From Phytopythium helicoides (lineage: Eukaryota > Oomycota > Peronosporomycetes > Pythiales > Pythiaceae): DNA of 64,000 bases. The position numbers and the translations under genes were made by a program. Positions 61,901-64,000 of the stretch are shown here, piece by piece. The notes under the pieces are model-generated. The model was not told where the DNA came from. It searched no databases and saw nothing but the letters and a program-made list of their open reading frames with translations. Each line of letters opens with the position of its first letter. Within the stretch, counting starts at the first letter, position 1. Where the stretch lies: positions 310,001 through 374,000 of the forward strand of contig JANFNE010000003.1 in the NCBI GenBank assembly GCA_024867545.1, given 5' to 3'.

Positions 61901-64000
61901 CGAGCTGGACGTCGCCGAGTCACCGAACGAGAACTCCTCGCTGCTGCTCACCTGTCGTCGTCGCCTCCACCGTCGTAGACGACACGCCCACGTCCACAGA
62001 CTCGGTCGTCGCATCCGCAGACTCGAATGCACCGAACGCCGTCGTCGAGCTGGACGTCGCCGAGTCACCGAATGAGAACTCCTCGCTGCTGCTCACTGTC
62101 GTCGTCGCCTCCACCGTCGTAGACGACACACCCACGTCCACAGACTCGGTCGTCGCATCTGCAGACTCGAATGCACCGAACGCCGTCGTCGAGCTGGACG
62201 TCGCCGAGTCACCGAATGAGAACTCCTCGCTGCTGCTCACTGTCGTCGTCGCCTCCACCGTCGTAGACGACACGCCCACGTCCACAGACTCGGTCGTCGC
62301 CTCTGCAGACTCGAATGCACCGAACGCCGTCGTCGAGCTGGACGTCGCCGCGTCACCGAACGAGAACTCCTCGCTGCTGCTCACCGTCGTCGTCGCCTCC
62401 ACCGTCGTAGACGACACGCCCACGTCCACAGACTCGGTCGTCGCCTCTGCAGACTCGAATGCACCGAACGCCGTCGTCGAGCTGGACGTCGCCGCGTCAC
62501 CGAACGAGAACTCCTCGCTGCTGCTCACCGTCGTCGTCGCCTCCACCGTCGTAGACGACACGCCCACGTCCACAGACTCGGTCGTCGCCTCTGCAGACTC
62601 GAATGCACCGAACGCCGTCGTCGAGCTGGACGTCGCCGCGTCACCGAACGAGAACTCCTCGCTGCTGCTCACCGTCGTCGTCGCCTCCACCGTCGTAGAC
62701 GACACGCCCACGTCCACAGACTCGGTCGTCGCCTCTGCAGACTCGAATGCACCGAACGCCGTCGTCGAGCTGGACGTCGCCGCGTCACCGAACGAGAACT
62801 CCTCGCTGCTGCTCACCGTCGTCGTCGCCTCCACCGTCGTAGACGACACGCCCACGTCCACAGACTCGGTCGTCGCCTCTGCAGACTCGAATGCACCGAA
62901 CGCCGTCGTCGAGCTGGACGTCGCCGCGTCACCGAACGAGAACTCCTCGCTGCTGCTCACCGTCGTCGTCGCCTCCACCGTCGTAGACGACACGCCCACG
63001 TCCACAGACTCGGTCGTCGCCTCTGCAGACTCGAATGCACCGAACGCCGTCGTCGAGCTGGACGTCGCCGCGTCACCGAACGAGAACTCCTCGCTGCTGC
63101 TCACCGTCGTCGTCGCCTCCACCGTCGTAGACGACACGCCCACGTCCACAGACTCGGTCGTCGCCTCTGCAGACTCGAATGCACCGAACGCCGTCGTCGA
63201 GCTGGACGTCGCCGCGTCACCGAACGAGAACTCCTCGCTGCTGCTCACCGTCGTCGTCGCCTCCACCGTCGTAGACGACACGCCCACGTCCACAGACTCG
63301 GTCGTCGCCTCTGCAGACTCGAATGCACCGAACGCCGTCGTCGAGCTGGACGTCGCCGCGTCACCGAACGAGAACTCCTCGCTGCTGCTCACCGTCGTCG
63401 TCGCCTCCACCGTCGTAGACGACACGCCCACGTCTACAGACTCGGTCGTCGCCTCTGCAGACTCGAATGCACCGAACGCCGTCGTCGAGCTGGACGTCGC
63501 CGCGTCACCGAACGAGAACTCCTCGCTGCTGCTCACCGTCGTCGTCGCCTCCACCGTCGTAGACGACACGCCCACGTCTACAGACTCGGTCGTCGCCTCT
63601 GCAGACTCGAATGCACCGAACGCCGTCGTCGAGCTGGACGTCGCCGCGTCACCGAACGAGAACTCCTCGCTGCTGCTCACCGTCGTCGTCGCCTCCACCG
63701 TCGTAGACGACACGCCCACGTCCACAGACTCGGTCGTCGCCTCTGCAGACTCGAATGCACCGAACGCCGTCGTCGAGCTGGACGTCGCCGCGTCACCGAA
63801 CGAGAACTCCTCGCTGCTGCTCACCGTCGTCGTCGCCTCCACCGTCGTAGACGACACGCCCACGTCCACAGACTCGGTCGTCGCCTCTGCAGACTCGAAT
63901 GCACCGAACGCCGTCGTCGAGCTGGACGTCGCCGCGTCACCGAACGAGAACTCCTCGCTGCTGCTCACCGTCGTCGTCGCCTCCACCGTCGTAGACGACA
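58998..64000 (-). CDS. 48-residue-repeat protein, 5' end outside the window
   Basis: A minus-strand gene whose start lies beyond 64000. It consists of about 31 tandem 48-residue units (SSEEFSFGDSATSSSTTAFG, then AFESADATTESVDVG, then VSSTTVEATTTV) followed by a unique C-terminus with EFEKMLEATGA, DDIFRMDSP, DDDPFGDDG and EREFDEALGAMKD, ending at 58998. The unit is Ser/Thr-rich, acidic and probably unfolded, with regularly spaced Phe-Gly motifs (FSFGD, AFGAFE). Acidic contexts such as DDPFGDD and FGAFE recall short clathrin-adaptor-binding motifs, but this is a guess. One-base insertions near 60941, 61870 and 61951 break the frame, so the protein is read as three pieces. It is convergent with MCCC1, 91 bases apart. 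Confidence 0.7.
59431..64000. repeat. 144-bp tandem repeat array, about 31 units
   Basis: The period is exactly 144 bases (for example the acacacccacgtcc word at 59531 and 59675), so each unit keeps the reading frame. Two unit types alternate in blocks on the coding strand: ESAD with GDSA(A/T) at ~59.5-61.2 and ~61.9-62.2 kb, and ESAE with GDAAT at ~61.3-61.85 and ~62.3-64.0 kb. Within a block, units differ by only a few bases. The array continues past the window edge. Confidence 0.92.

Noticed and set aside
60872..61978. 368-codon plus-strand open frame across the repeat array
   Set aside because: It is the antisense of the 144-bp repeat: any frame free of stops in one unit stays open through all. 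The sense frame has the unique C-terminus and acidic, low-complexity composition of a real protein.

Overview
The window looks like nuclear DNA of an oomycete (a stramenopile water mould). This rests on compact intron-poor genes with short GT-AG introns (46-91 nt where I could place them), GC-rich third codon positions, a PDR-type ABCG transporter, tandem SWEET sugar transporters, a BT1 transporter, ankyrin-TKL kinases and uncharacterised Cys-rich membrane or GPI-type proteins, beside housekeeping genes (TAF2, LYRM4/ISD11, a UBR-type E3, MCCC1). I cannot name the genus.

Layout. 0-10.5 kb: a Cys-rich membrane protein, a small spliced membrane protein, TAF2, a possibly N-myristoylated basic-tailed protein and the iron-sulfur assembly factor ISD11. 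10.7-22.9 kb: an F-box/LamG protein, an ankyrin-like protein, a full-size PDR transporter, two tandem SWEETs and an ankyrin-pseudokinase-kinase. 23-38.9 kb: two PTGR3/ZADH2-like reductases flanking a pseudokinase-PDZ-LamG gene, a giant UBR1/2-type E3, a broken TKL fragment and a GPI-type surface protein. 40.4-55.5 kb: a BT1 transporter, then six more PTGR3/ZADH2-like reductases interleaved with three copies of a 2OG-oxygenase-like protein, including a two-gene segment duplicated at identical length. 56.6-58.9 kb: methylcrotonoyl-CoA carboxylase alpha (MCCC1). 59-64 kb: a minus-strand gene dominated by about 31 copies of a 144-bp (48-residue) repeat, running off the window.

The most distinctive system is the young reductase plus 2OG-like cluster. 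It holds eight reductase genes in 32 kb with shared near-identical central tracts (suggesting gene conversion) and an ancestral phase-1 intron kept in three copies and absent from five. Its partner protein seems to lack the usual iron and 2-oxoglutarate ligands of its fold. Other points of interest are two TKL genes with pseudokinase domains, a 48-residue repeat array with two sequence types and a recurrent one-base insertion, and many single-base frame breaks confined to a few GC-rich genes (TAF2, UBR, the pseudokinase-PDZ gene), which are more likely assembly errors than decay. All family assignments are from reading motifs; no database search was run.
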